From Hallerella sp964501065 (GTDB taxonomy: Bacteria > Fibrobacterota > Fibrobacteria > Fibrobacterales > Fibrobacteraceae): DNA of 64,000 nt. Shown piece after piece: positions 34,346 to 43,207 of this stretch (within the stretch, counting starts at the first letter, position 1; every line of letters begins with the position of its first letter). The stretch is from the NCBI GenBank assembly GCA_964501065.1, contig CAZCRF010000001.1:127666-191665 (forward strand), read 5' to 3'. The notes below the pieces were generated by a model that ran no database searches, was not told the DNA's origin, and was given only the letters and a program-made list of their open reading frames with translations. The position numbers were made by a program, and so were the translations under genes.

Positions 34346-34431
34346 AGTTTCCCTATGTCCTTTGGTTGAGGTTTTGAATGTGGAAAGTCGCTTGCGATTG
34401 CCCGACTAGTCACCGGCAATCTTTTTTTGAC
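34346..34431 (-). promoter_or_regulatory. Structured 5' leader of the importer/metY operon (candidate riboswitch, unassigned)
   Basis: The predicted transcript start (about 34431) leaves a leader of about 86 bases. It contains the hairpin GATTGCC...GGCAATC with a 12-base loop, a loop segment AGTCG complementary to the CGACT just downstream (pseudoknot-capable), and a second hairpin ACATAG-GGAAA-CTATG directly before the AGGAG ribosome site. I cannot match it to a known riboswitch class. Confidence 0.45.
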
Positions 34432-34437
34432 GGTTCA

Positions 34438-34466
34438 AATATAGACGTGGGCAAAGTCTTTGGCTA
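34438..34466 (-). promoter_or_regulatory. Promoter of the importer/metY operon
   Basis: Minus strand TAGCCA (34461-34466), a 17-base spacer and TATATT (34438-34443). Confidence 0.6.
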
Positions 34467-34638
34467 ATACTGTTTTTTGATGTTTTGCTATAGTCTTTCC
34501 CTATTGTTCAAAGAAACGGCGAACCCTTTCCGGGTGAAAGGGGATTTCCGTCTAGCAACGCATCCGTTCAAACGTCCCGACACTTTCTCTCGGCGAGCCT
34601 TGAATTTGTTCGCCGCGTCATTTGTTAAATTTGTTTGG

Positions 34639-35181
34639 ATGTTTCAAAGAATATCTGCCTTCGACGAACGCTTTTCCCGTTACCTTTACACGCATCGGAT
34701 GTCCGAAAATGCCGACCGTTGGCTGCGCCGTTACACGCGGCTTGGCGACGGCTATGTGTGGGCGTTGATTCTGATTGGGATTCTGGCCTTTTACGGCCCG
34801 CGTTTTTTGGCCGGCGTTTTGCTCCAAGTTTTGCCGTCGTTGGCCGTTTCTCTCGGGTTGTATTGGCTAGTCAAGCTTTCTACAAAGCGCAAGCGCCCGT
34901 TCGACGCCATTCCGGAGTTCAAGGCCCTGGTTCCCCCTCTCGACAAATACAGCTTCCCGTCCGGGCACACGATGAACAACTTGGCCATCGCGACGACCGT
35001 TCTCGTTTCCGTCCCTGCGGCCGGGGCAGTCATGATGGTGCTGCCGCTCACGTGGGGTTTCTTGCGGGTTTACTTTGGCGTGCATTGGCTTTCCGATGTC
35101 GTCGGGGGATTTTTCCTCGGCATCCTCAGCTTTCTTTTGGGGCGCGGAATTTGGATCCTTGCCGTTTCCCAATTCAATTGA
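34639..35181 (+). CDS. PAP2 superfamily phosphatase
   Basis: A 180-residue membrane phosphatase of the PAP2 family (phosphatidic acid, undecaprenyl-pyrophosphate or lipid A phosphatases). All three active-site motifs are present: KLSTKRKRP, FPSGHTMNN and RVYFGVHWLSDVVGG. Hydrophobic segments lie between them. The start at 34639 (MFQRISAFDERFSRYLYTH) matches the usual family opening; it has no ribosome site, but TAAATT lies seven bases upstream, so it may be leaderless. A longer open frame from 34477 is unsupported. Its 3' end overlaps the convergent serine hydrolase gene by eight bases. The likely substrate is undecaprenyl pyrophosphate, by analogy only. Confidence 0.88.
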   Translation: MFQRISAFDERFSRYLYTHRMSENADRWLRRYTRLGDGYVWALILIGILAFYGPRFLAGVLLQVLPSLAVSLGLYWLVKLSTKRKRPFDAIPEFKALVPPLDKYSFPSGHTMNNLAIATTVLVSVPAAGAVMMVLPLTWGFLRVYFGVHWLSDVVGGFFLGILSFLLGRGIWILAVSQFN

Positions 35182-36220
35182 ACGCGAAGAACAGCTCGGA
35201 AAGCCTCGACCGAAAGGCGTTTATCCGCGCGGCGGAACTTTCCCTCTTGGGATAGGTGAAGTTCGAAAGGAGGACGACGGCTTTTCCGTTCGTGGCGTCC
35301 GCGACGATACTCGATCCGGTGAAACCTGTTTTCCCGAAAAGGTGCGGATGGTGTGCCTTTCCCATGAATTTTTCCGCGTCGAGTTCAAAGCCCAGCGCTG
35401 TACATTCCCCGGGGATTCTTCCCGCGAGCGCGTTCGTCGAAACCATTTGCAGAATCCCGTGCGGGACGATTTGACTTCCGTCGAAAATGCCGTCGTTCAA
35501 AATCATGCTGACGAATTTCAACAAATCGGGCACTGTGGAAAACATCCCCGCGCTGCCGACCGGGAACAGTTTCCGTAGGACAAAGGCGCTCTCGTCGTGA
35601 ATTTCGCCACGGACGGTTCTTCCGCGCCACGGGTCTTCTTCCGTCGCCACGACGTCTTCTTCGGGAATGCGGAGGAGCGGATCCCAACCGGAACGCGTCA
35701 TCCCGAGCGGCGTGAAAAATTCCTTTTCCGCGAGTTCCTGCAAGGATTCTCCGCTAGAAATTCTCGAAAGCAGGATGCCGAGCAAAATGCTCGCCGGGTT
35801 CCCGTAATTGAAAACCGTTCCGGGGCGTTCCTTGAATTGGTAAGTGAAGAGAAAATCCAGGATTCCCTCGGCGGGCAGGTTTTTGAGGGAACTCGTCGGT
35901 ACGCGGTAATCCAAGCTGTGGGTGAGCAAATGGCGCACCAAAATTTCTTCCCGATAATTTGTCTGTAACTCTGGAATGAAGTCGATGACGCGGGAGTCCA
36001 AATCCAGTCGGCCTTCCAGAATGCGTTTCAACGCAAGTGTCGACGTGGGGCAGACCTTCGTCACGGAAGCGATGTCGAAAACGGAATTCGGCGAAGCGTT
36101 GAATGTTCGGACTTCGGAACCTTTCGGGGAAAGGAGTCCGACGACGGCCTTTGAAAAAATTCCGGATGAAATGGCGTCTCCAAAGAGCGTGTTCAGGGCA
36201 CTTTCAAAGTCGGATGTCAT
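35174..36220 (-). CDS. Beta-lactamase-fold serine hydrolase
   Basis: A 348-residue protein of the class C beta-lactamase/penicillin-binding superfamily (esterase, D-peptidase or lactamase-like). The nucleophile motif SxxK is Ser52-Val-Thr-Lys55 (DIASVTKVC) and YxN is Tyr139-Gly-Asn141 (FNYGNPAS); an HLFGKTGFTG stretch near the end gives the third motif. No signal peptide is visible, so it is probably cytoplasmic. The ATG at 36220 is taken because TATCTT lies six bases upstream, and because the longer frame reads back into antisense of an unrelated repeated sequence. Confidence 0.85.
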   Translation of the reverse strand: MTSDFESALNTLFGDAISSGIFSKAVVGLLSPKGSEVRTFNASPNSVFDIASVTKVCPTSTLALKRILEGRLDLDSRVIDFIPELQTNYREEILVRHLLTHSLDYRVPTSSLKNLPAEGILDFLFTYQFKERPGTVFNYGNPASILLGILLSRISSGESLQELAEKEFFTPLGMTRSGWDPLLRIPEEDVVATEEDPWRGRTVRGEIHDESAFVLRKLFPVGSAGMFSTVPDLLKFVSMILNDGIFDGSQIVPHGILQMVSTNALAGRIPGECTALGFELDAEKFMGKAHHPHLFGKTGFTGSSIVADATNGKAVVLLSNFTYPKRESSAARINAFRSRLSELFFAFN

Positions 36221-36305
36221 GTTCAAAAGATAGCTTTTCCCTTTTTGAAAGATTGCGGCGATAGACGAGTTCGTGACTGTGGATGTTGAAAGCGTCAATT
36301 TCGCC

Positions 36306-36433
36306 TCGGCTCGGTGTACAGCGTCTTTGACCTGAACGGGAACTTGCTCCAAAAGGAATCTTGGAACGGCGAGGCGATAACCGTGAAGCGCGTCCCGGCG
36401 GTCTTGCAAGTTCAAGGGAAGGCGTTTCTTTTG
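36306..36433 (+). repeat. 128-bp direct repeat, copy A
   Basis: Matches 41521-41648 with two differences in 128 bases (third-codon and Ala/Val positions). A more diverged relative lies at about 40575-40688. Confidence 0.9.
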
Positions 36434-36514
36434 AAGTGGCGGAGCTTTTCGGCAATCGGACGGTGGCGAAAGTTCTTTCGAAATTCCCGTTTTGGAAAAT
36501 CCAGATTGAATTGA
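36306..36514 (+). pseudogene. Orphan C-terminal module fragment (gene remnant)
   Basis: The frame reads GSVYSVFDLNGNLLQKESWN and onward, the conserved C-terminal secretion/surface module of the neighbouring secreted proteins, but there is no start codon or upstream domain: a TGA lies just before it. Instead of stopping where the intact copy stops, it runs on for 28 unrelated residues. The first 128 bases are nearly identical to 41521-41648. It is the tail of a lost or rearranged gene. The rest of the 36221-36669 spacer holds only the promoter of the serine hydrolase and AT-rich sequence before the protease gene. Confidence 0.75.
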
Positions 36515-36669
36515 GTGTCCTGGAAGCTATCCCTTCTTTTGGATGCGAAATTCGCAACTTCCCCCTTGTTGTCGATTTTACAACAGAAAATACGAAAATT
36601 TATTCCAGAGAAAGATGCTTGAAATTATATTTTAATCCGAATCACAATATTCAAAGAGGTTTGGTGACG

Positions 36670-39600
36670 GTGAAACGCTTTTGTCTTTTCCTTTTTGTCC
36701 TGTCGAGTCTTTTGCTTGCTCAAAATTCCGTCCGGGTGGAGGCGTTCGACGAGCAGGGGAACAATCCTGGACAGTTGACTCTCCGATTGAGGGTGACGAA
36801 CAGCTTGCCGGATACCTTGCAAAATGTCCGGCTGCGATATTTTTTGCCATGGGAGACGGATCGTTCCCTGCAACTTTCCCCTTATTATTTGGCAGGTTCG
36901 TCCCTTTCGACGGACACGGTCGGCGGCTTCTTGGCGGTGAACGTAGACATCCCGAAGCTCGCTCCCGGCGTATTCCCGAATGAAAGCGGCATCAGCTTTG
37001 GGATGCACTATGCGGATTACGGGGACTTTGAAAAAGGGGAGAACTTCAGCTATCCGGGGACGGATTCGCTTGCGGAGACTAACAGGATTCCCGTCTATTT
37101 GGATGGAGTCCTCTTCGCCGGCGAAGCCCCTCTCGACGGGGACAAACCGGAAATTCGCATTTCCGGTTTCCAGCCCGAGAAATCCAGAAGCGGGCAGTGG
37201 GTGAAGCTGGAAAATGCGGGTGAGGGGGCTGTGGATTTGCGCTTCCTTTCGCTTGCGGACTCTTCCGGGATGTTTTTCCCGTTGGCGGATTCCAGAACGG
37301 TGCTTTCTCCGGGGGACTCCTTGCTCGTTTGCGTCTCTTCGCCTTGCGGCGGAAACTGGGACTTGCAAACCCTTTCTTTGGGGAGCGTCGGCGAATTGAC
37401 TTTGAAATACGGTTCCCGGTTGGTGGATTACGTTGCGTGGGGTGGGTTTGGTTCGCATGCGTCACGGGCAGTTTCGGAAAACCTGTGGTCTGATGCTGGC
37501 GACTTCTTGCAGACCGGGAAGGCTTGGGGTCCCGCGTTGCCGTATGAAGCGGGGAGTTTTTTTCGCCGGACAGGCGAAAGCGCGTTTGCGCCGTCTGCGT
37601 GGCTGCTTTATTCCCAAGACGAGGCGGGAAACGCGAAAGGGGAACTTCCGAACTCGGCTCCGTTCTCCTGGGACGATGGGGTTCAAGTCGTCCTTCGGGC
37701 TGACGAGCCGATGCGCTTCGCCTGGATGCCCGTCCCCGGGGCGGCTTCGTATCGGCTGAGCGTCTATTCCGAAGACACCGCCTTGGTCTATCGGGAAGAA
37801 ACGTCAAATGTGTCCGCGGAAGTTCCCCTCCCGGACGGTAGATACTTGTGGGGCGTGGAAAGCTTCGCGGACGGGTCGGGCTGGGGGGCGTCGGGGTCTG
37901 CCGCTTCGCGACTTTTCTCCGTGGAGAGGCTTTCGGCGGCGACGTATTTGGGCGGGAAATCCTTGGACGTGGAGCCGTTCGCCGCCCGCAAGGACACCCG
38001 GCTGCTTGTTCCCAACTGGGGGATGTATGCGGACTTGCGCGGCTGGGATTCTAGCCATGTCGGGCGGAGTCACTGGGACGAGGAGGAAAGCTGGCGTTGC
38101 TGGGCCGTGGCCGTCCAAGAATTGAACCGCTACTTCGGCGGGGACTTGACGCAGGACGAAATCAAGATTTACGGGATGAACGCCAGGGGCAACACGGATT
38201 GGATATTGGGTGTATTCCCGTTTGAAAGGAAGGGAAGTGGCGGAGATGAGGTCGTATTGAAAACATTGGCTTGGGCTTTTAATAACGCTTTCGTGGAGTA
38301 TCATGACTCGATTCCGTCGGTGGCTTTTGTTCAAGAATCCATCAACGGAGGCAAACCGGTACTTGCTGGGACTGTCTCCCATCTTATGGTGGTCGATGCC
38401 TATCGCGTCCGCTCTGACGGTCGTTTGGAGGCGCACTTCCTAAATCCGCACAATGACGGGGGGAGCGAATGGCGGATTTTCTCTTCCTCCGGAATCGCGG
38501 CTTATTATACTTACGCTGTGCCTTTTCGGGTGTTGGACACGGATTCGCTCGTCCACCGCGATTCGGACGGGGACGGCCTCGTCGATTTCGACGAGATTTA
38601 TCGGTTCAAGACGGATCCGGAAAGGGCCGATTCGGACGGCGACGGTATTCCGGACAAGACGGAAATCTGGTCGTACACAGTCCGCGAGGTAGTCACTTGG
38701 ATGGTGGCTTTTGAAGACTCTTCGCAAAATCCGTTGAATATGCAAGGCAACTGGATTCTCGGAGTTGAAAAGGAGTGGTTCGCCGATGTGGATGGTGACG
38801 GTCTCCGGGCGGAGCTGGATGCGGATTCCGACGGTGACGGGCTGCTCGACGGGGAGGAGGACTTGAATGCGAACGGCGTTGTGGACGAAGGCGAAACTGA
38901 TCCCTATGTGGCGGATGCCGCAAAACTCCCCGTCCATGCGGAGGACGACGTGCCCGGCGACTTCGCCCTGTATTCGCTGGGGAGGCTTTCGCTGAACGAT
39001 GGCAGTGTTTGCTTTGATTATAAGAGGTACCCTTCTAATACAAGAATTTCTTGTTCACTTGCTTCTGAAAGTGATGTTGACTATTACGCAGTCTCGTTAG
39101 CAGGAGGTTCTCAACATATCTTGCATTCCAAGGGTGGGGTCTTGCTGCGGAATCGGGACACGGTGAATTTTGTTTACCTTTATTTGAACGAAGAGAAAAA
39201 GCTTGCGTTGAACGTACAGAAAAATGCTTCGGCAATGGGTCGCGCTTATGTTTCCGGGAAAAACTGGCCGTGGTCTGTCAATACGGAATTGGATTCCGTC
39301 GATGTCGGGAATCTTCAAAAAACCGTCCAATCCGGGGAGACGTTCTCTTTGCTCGACGGAGCCAAATACCAGACCTTGAAAGTGGAATTCGGGGGAACGC
39401 TGCTGATTGGGGCAGGGGAGATGTTTATTGGGAATTTGCAGCTGGAGGCGGGAAGTGCTATAGAGTTTATTCACAAAGGTTATAAAACCGTTTTGCACAC
39501 AAACGGCTCGGTTATTTGGAGAGCTCAAATAAATCCCGTTGTTCTAAACAATTATTATAGAACATCGCGAAATGTTTCCATTGCGCAAGGATTCAAGCTC

Positions 39601-39819
39601 ATCCATCACGGGAGCGAGCCTTTGTTCATCGAGGGCGACTGGGCCGGGACGATTTTTGCGCCCAATGCGAAGCTCGTCCTCGGCCAGGCGAAGAAAGAAA
39701 TTTACGGGCGTTTTGTCGGGAACGGAATCACGGTCCACCAATACGCGATTCTTCATGCCGTTCACTTTGCCCCGAAGACGGAAACGGCCGTCGCCTACTT
39801 CAACACGGAGGAAAAATGA
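36670..39819 (+). CDS. Large secreted papain-like (C39/AvrRpt2-type) protease with CBM-like and thrombospondin type 3 regions
   Basis: A 1049-residue exported protein. A signal peptide (KRFCLFLFVLSSLLLAQ) is followed by a CBM3-like beta domain (about 20-150; LTLRLRVTNSLPDTLQNVRL) and a lamin-tail-like domain (about 165-270). A cysteine-protease domain (about 450-610) carries Cys477 (ESWRCWAVAVQELNRYFGG), His571 (TVSHLMVVDAY) and Asn592 (FLNPHNDGG), the expected catalytic order of papain-like C39/AvrRpt2 peptidases. Calcium-binding thrombospondin type 3 repeats lie at about 630-750 (DSDGDGLVDFDE, DADSDGDGLLDGEED). A C-terminal beta-helix-like domain ends in IFAPNAKLVLGQAKKEIYG. The start may be GTG at 36670 or 36664 (AGAGG upstream). 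It overlaps the next secreted-protein gene by ATGA. Confidence 0.8.
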   Translation: MKRFCLFLFVLSSLLLAQNSVRVEAFDEQGNNPGQLTLRLRVTNSLPDTLQNVRLRYFLPWETDRSLQLSPYYLAGSSLSTDTVGGFLAVNVDIPKLAPGVFPNESGISFGMHYADYGDFEKGENFSYPGTDSLAETNRIPVYLDGVLFAGEAPLDGDKPEIRISGFQPEKSRSGQWVKLENAGEGAVDLRFLSLADSSGMFFPLADSRTVLSPGDSLLVCVSSPCGGNWDLQTLSLGSVGELTLKYGSRLVDYVAWGGFGSHASRAVSENLWSDAGDFLQTGKAWGPALPYEAGSFFRRTGESAFAPSAWLLYSQDEAGNAKGELPNSAPFSWDDGVQVVLRADEPMRFAWMPVPGAASYRLSVYSEDTALVYREETSNVSAEVPLPDGRYLWGVESFADGSGWGASGSAASRLFSVERLSAATYLGGKSLDVEPFAARKDTRLLVPNWGMYADLRGWDSSHVGRSHWDEEESWRCWAVAVQELNRYFGGDLTQDEIKIYGMNARGNTDWILGVFPFERKGSGGDEVVLKTLAWAFNNAFVEYHDSIPSVAFVQESINGGKPVLAGTVSHLMVVDAYRVRSDGRLEAHFLNPHNDGGSEWRIFSSSGIAAYYTYAVPFRVLDTDSLVHRDSDGDGLVDFDEIYRFKTDPERADSDGDGIPDKTEIWSYTVREVVTWMVAFEDSSQNPLNMQGNWILGVEKEWFADVDGDGLRAELDADSDGDGLLDGEEDLNANGVVDEGETDPYVADAAKLPVHAEDDVPGDFALYSLGRLSLNDGSVCFDYKRYPSNTRISCSLASESDVDYYAVSLAGGSQHILHSKGGVLLRNRDTVNFVYLYLNEEKKLALNVQKNASAMGRAYVSGKNWPWSVNTELDSVDVGNLQKTVQSGETFSLLDGAKYQTLKVEFGGTLLIGAGEMFIGNLQLEAGSAIEFIHKGYKTVLHTNGSVIWRAQINPVVLNNYYRTSRNVSIAQGFKLIHHGSEPLFIEGDWAGTIFAPNAKLVLGQAKKEIYGRFVGNGITVHQYAILHAVHFAPKTETAVAYFNTEEK

Positions 39820-40688
39820 AAAAAGTGGCTGCAATTCTAATTTTGGAAATTTTCTCCGTAGGTTTCGCCGAGAAAGATGGCTTTGCTTTCAATGCCGTCA
39901 CTTTTTCTGAGAATTACCCTCGTTTTGAACTGGAGGATTACGAAACCCTTCCTGAATGGTACGGCACGGAATGCGTTTTGACCTATGAGTCGGATGGGAG
40001 CGAGATTTGTGAAGAGCGTTTCACTTACGATGGCGGGGGAGCCTATTTTTCCCGTATAGATTCTTCCGAGGCGATTACCCATACCTTTGCCCAAGAGAGG
40101 GATGGTGATAGCTTTTATCCCAGCTGGCAATTTTGGCGGAAAATTGGAATTGAACAAAAGCTCCCGATGACGCGTGTCATCATCGACGAATTCAAGATGT
40201 ACCATGAGTGCGGATACTTGAAAATGCCTTGGGCACAGGCGGATTCGATTATCCGGCACATCGTGTTTGAATTCATGCTTTCCGGCGACACCGCGGCGGA
40301 TTGGGAAGACGGGGATTGTTACAATGCATCCGGAATGGGATCTTTGCAAACTGGAGGAATATATCATGACGACATCGTTCCGAATATAGAGAAAAAATGT
40401 TATTTAATCAGTCCTTATGACTGGCAATATTATTCCTTGCCCAGTTCCGTTTCAAGTCTGATGCAGACGACTGCGTTCCGCCCGACCAAGTTGTCGTCTT
40501 CGTTCCGAATTTCCAAGATTTTCCCGAACCGGTTCTCCATCGAGGGATTGAACTCGGGAACGCCTTACCGAATTTTCGACTTGAACGGAAATTTGCTTCA
40601 GAGGGAAACATGGAACGGCGAGGCGATTGCCGTGAAGCGCGTCCCGGCTGTCCTGCGGGTTCAGGGGGAGGCGTTCCTGTTGAAGTAG
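39816..40688 (+). CDS. Secreted protein of unknown function with C-terminal FDLNGN module
   Basis: A 290-residue protein with a signal peptide (MKKVAAILILEIFSVGFAEK). The mature part (about 25-215) is rich in aromatic and acidic residues, has several cysteines (TECVLTYESDGSEICEERF, YHECGYLKMPW, DGDCYNASG) and looks like a beta-sandwich carbohydrate-binding or adhesin domain, without a clear family match. The C-terminal 60 residues are the shared module (YRIFDLNGNLLQRETWNGEA ... LRVQGEAFLLK). Its ATG overlaps the protease stop, so the two are co-translated. A role in surface attachment or as a partner of the protease is inferred from position. Confidence 0.78.
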   Translation: MKKVAAILILEIFSVGFAEKDGFAFNAVTFSENYPRFELEDYETLPEWYGTECVLTYESDGSEICEERFTYDGGGAYFSRIDSSEAITHTFAQERDGDSFYPSWQFWRKIGIEQKLPMTRVIIDEFKMYHECGYLKMPWAQADSIIRHIVFEFMLSGDTAADWEDGDCYNASGMGSLQTGGIYHDDIVPNIEKKCYLISPYDWQYYSLPSSVSSLMQTTAFRPTKLSSSFRISKIFPNRFSIEGLNSGTPYRIFDLNGNLLQRETWNGEAIAVKRVPAVLRVQGEAFLLK

Positions 40689-40751
40689 CGGACGTTGTTG
40701 GTGGAACGGAGACGTTTTTTTCACATTTGTGTTGTTCTATTCGGAGGAAAA

Positions 40752-41654
40752 ATGAAACTTATTGCATTTGTTCTTTGCCTCGTATCGTCGGCCCTGATGG
40801 CGCGCGAGGTCAACAATACTTTTCTTTGGGACGCAGCCGTCGATACGACGGGACGCGTGCTCACCGGTTCAACGGATGAAACTTCCGGTTACTGGTATGC
40901 TTTTGACGATGGGGTTGACGGGGGAACTTCCTCTTGGATTTGGCCGTCCGATGTCGAAGAGGATTCTTCCGGAGACTTCTTCGGTCCGCTCACGCGGGCT
41001 TACGGGGGCATCTTCGGCGAATTCGCTTTGGGGGGAGAATGCGTCAGTGACGGCCAAACATGCAGACGCAGCGTCGGCATCGGGTTCAACACTTGGAATA
41101 TGGATCAACAAGGGGTGGACATTTCCGCATGGAATGGCTTTTGCTTGGAATATTCTTCGACATTGGACTTTGATATCCGGCTACACGAAGAAGACTCGTT
41201 CCGTTCCTCGCTAGACCTGTCCGTTTCCGTGGCGGCTTCCGATTCGCTTTCTGTCGTGGATATCCCGTGGGGAAAATTTTTGTGGTACGATTCGGGATAC
41301 AATCCGTTTGAAACGAGAGAGGAAGGACTGCAAAATAACGGTGCCGTGCAACTTGTCCTGTCGGGGGATTCCGGGGAGACGGGGCGCTTCAAGTTGACGA
41401 AATTCGGTTCCCTCGGTACTTGTGACGGAAAATACGAAACCATTCCCATTTCTCGAACTTTGCCGAAGTGGCAAGTTCGAAAAGTCGCGGCTGGGGAATT
41501 CGACGTCGACGGGTTGGCGGTCGGCTCGGTGTACAGCGTCTTCGACCTGAACGGGAACTTGCTCCAAAAGGAATCTTGGAACGGCGAGGCGATAACCGTG
41601 AAGCGCGTCCCGGCGGTCTTGCAAGTTCAAGGGAAGGTGTTTCTTTTGCGGTGA
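40752..41654 (+). CDS. Secreted CBM11-like carbohydrate-binding protein with C-terminal FDLNGN module
   Basis: A 300-residue protein. It starts with a signal peptide (MKLIAFVLCLVSSALMARE). A beta-sandwich domain (about 22-225) follows that resembles CBM11/CIA30-type carbohydrate-binding folds (GYWYAFDDGVDGGTSSWIWP, WNMDQQGVDISAWNGFCLEY, GRFKLTKFGSL). The C-terminal module (about 250-300) ends in VQGKVFLLR. GGAGG precedes the ATG. It is 63 bases after the previous gene and likely in the same transcript as the protease. The 3' 128 bases are duplicated at 36306-36433. No catalytic residues are apparent. Confidence 0.8.
   Translation: MKLIAFVLCLVSSALMAREVNNTFLWDAAVDTTGRVLTGSTDETSGYWYAFDDGVDGGTSSWIWPSDVEEDSSGDFFGPLTRAYGGIFGEFALGGECVSDGQTCRRSVGIGFNTWNMDQQGVDISAWNGFCLEYSSTLDFDIRLHEEDSFRSSLDLSVSVAASDSLSVVDIPWGKFLWYDSGYNPFETREEGLQNNGAVQLVLSGDSGETGRFKLTKFGSLGTCDGKYETIPISRTLPKWQVRKVAAGEFDVDGLAVGSVYSVFDLNGNLLQKESWNGEAITVKRVPAVLQVQGKVFLLR
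41521..41648 (+). repeat. 128-bp direct repeat, copy B
   Basis: The intact copy, encoding the C-terminal module of the CBM11-like protein; see copy A at 36306-36433. The two copies bracket about 5.1 kb holding the three secreted-protein genes. Confidence 0.9.
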
Positions 41655-41749
41655 TGGGCAGATGGGTCGTGCGATACGACGCCCTTCAATGCCCACTGGC
41701 CGCAGACTCCAGAATCGCAAACGATTTTGCGGAAAAGTATATTTAAGGT

Positions 41750-42280
41750 ATGGAAGAATGGATAGATGTTCTGGATTCAGAAGGCAGGAAAACGGGCGAA
41801 TCCCGTTTGCGAAATGAAGTGCATCGGTTGGGACTTTGGCACAGGACGGTTCATATTTGGCTGTTCGACGGTTCGGGGAATATCCTTTTCCAATTGCGTG
41901 CGCACGACAAGGAAAATAATCCGGGGCTTTACGACACGAGCTGCGCTGGGCACATCTCTGCGGGGGATTCGAGCGTCGATTCCGCCGTTCGTGAAATCGG
42001 GGAGGAATTGGGAATTTCCAAATCGCCGGAGGATTTGACCTATCTTTTTGAGGCGCGCCAACCCAGCGTGTTGAACGACGGCGATTATATCGACAATGAA
42101 TTTTATGATGTCTATCGCGGGACTCTTTCCTGTGGCGAGATTTCGAAATTGAAGCCGCAGCCGCATGAAGTCGACGCGTTCCGTTTCTTCAGCCCGGCGG
42201 AACTTGCCGCAGCCTTGAAGGATTTCCCCGAGAAATTCGTATCCCACCCCAAGGATTTTCAATACCTGTTGCACTTATGA
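41750..42280 (+). CDS. Nudix hydrolase
   Basis: A 176-residue Nudix hydrolase, cleaving a nucleoside diphosphate linked to another moiety, or acting in the way of the related isopentenyl diphosphate isomerase group. The Nudix box is GHISAGDSSVDSAVREIGEELGI broken as GHISAGD (Asp where Glu is usual at the first acidic position) and REIGEELGI, with the two key acidic residues intact. The opening WIDVLDSEGRKTGESRLR and LWHRTVHIWLFDG are typical of the YfcD-like group. TATATT lies six bases before the ATG, so the message may be leaderless. The stop overlaps the LysR gene start by four bases. Confidence 0.88.
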   Translation: MEEWIDVLDSEGRKTGESRLRNEVHRLGLWHRTVHIWLFDGSGNILFQLRAHDKENNPGLYDTSCAGHISAGDSSVDSAVREIGEELGISKSPEDLTYLFEARQPSVLNDGDYIDNEFYDVYRGTLSCGEISKLKPQPHEVDAFRFFSPAELAAALKDFPEKFVSHPKDFQYLLHL

Positions 42281-43203
42281 CTCTCCAACAACTCCGCTAC
42301 GCCATCGGCATCGCCGACAGTCCGTCCTTCAACAAGGCTGCAGAAAAGCTTTACGTTTCGCAGCCTTCCCTCACCGCCGCCATTCACGAATTGGAAGATG
42401 AAATCGGCATCGTCCTGTTCAATCGCACGAGCCGAGGCGTGACCCTCACCCGTGAAGGCGAAGAATTTATCGCTTACGCCCGCGACCTTTATCGACACTA
42501 CGAATCCTTGATGGGGATGTACGGCCGTCACGGGAAACGCCGCCAGAAGTTTTCCGTTTCGACCCAGCACTATTCCTTCGCCGTCAAGAGCTTTGTGGAG
42601 ATGGCCAAGAAGTTCGGTTCCGAAGAATACGATTTGGAAATCAGCGAGACGAAGACGCGCGAAGTCGTGCTGGACGTGAGCAATCTCAAAAGTGAAATCG
42701 GCATTTTGTATTTGAGCGATTTCAACCGCAAGGTCATCGGGGATTTCTTGGACGCCAAGGGCTGTGATTTTCACAAGCTCATCGATTGCAAGGCTTTTGT
42801 GTATTTGTGGAAGAATCATCCGCTCGCCCCAAAGAAGTTCATCACGTTCAAGGAGCTGGCCCCTTATCCCTGCCTATCCTTTGACCAAGGGAGCGAAAGC
42901 GCGGAATACTTCGCCGAGGAAATTTTGAGCACGAAGGAATATTCCCGCACCATCAAGGCGAACGACCGCGCGACGATGCTGAATTTGATGATCGGGCTAA
43001 ACGGTTACACGCTCTGCTCCGGAATCATTTGCGAGGAGTTGAACGGTTCGGATTACATCGCGGTTCCGTTCCGCGATCCTGCGGCGAACAAGGACGTGAT
43101 GGAAATCGGATACATCACCAAGAAGAATACGATTCCGAGTGCCCTGGGGGAGTTTTACATCCAGGAGCTGAAAGCTTACTTGGGAGTGGACGGGGAGAGT
43201 TAG
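42277..43203 (+). CDS. LysR-family transcriptional regulator
   Basis: A 308-residue LysR-type regulator. The N-terminal winged helix-turn-helix (about 1-60; LQQLRYAIGIADSPSFNKAA, SQPSLTAAIHELEDEIGIVL) is followed by the inducer-binding domain. It is translationally coupled to the Nudix gene, which is unusual because LysR genes commonly face their targets. The 3' end converges with argD, four bases apart. The target and inducer are unknown. Confidence 0.9.
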   Translation: MTLQQLRYAIGIADSPSFNKAAEKLYVSQPSLTAAIHELEDEIGIVLFNRTSRGVTLTREGEEFIAYARDLYRHYESLMGMYGRHGKRRQKFSVSTQHYSFAVKSFVEMAKKFGSEEYDLEISETKTREVVLDVSNLKSEIGILYLSDFNRKVIGDFLDAKGCDFHKLIDCKAFVYLWKNHPLAPKKFITFKELAPYPCLSFDQGSESAEYFAEEILSTKEYSRTIKANDRATMLNLMIGLNGYTLCSGIICEELNGSDYIAVPFRDPAANKDVMEIGYITKKNTIPSALGEFYIQELKAYLGVDGES

Positions 43204-43207
43204 GCCG

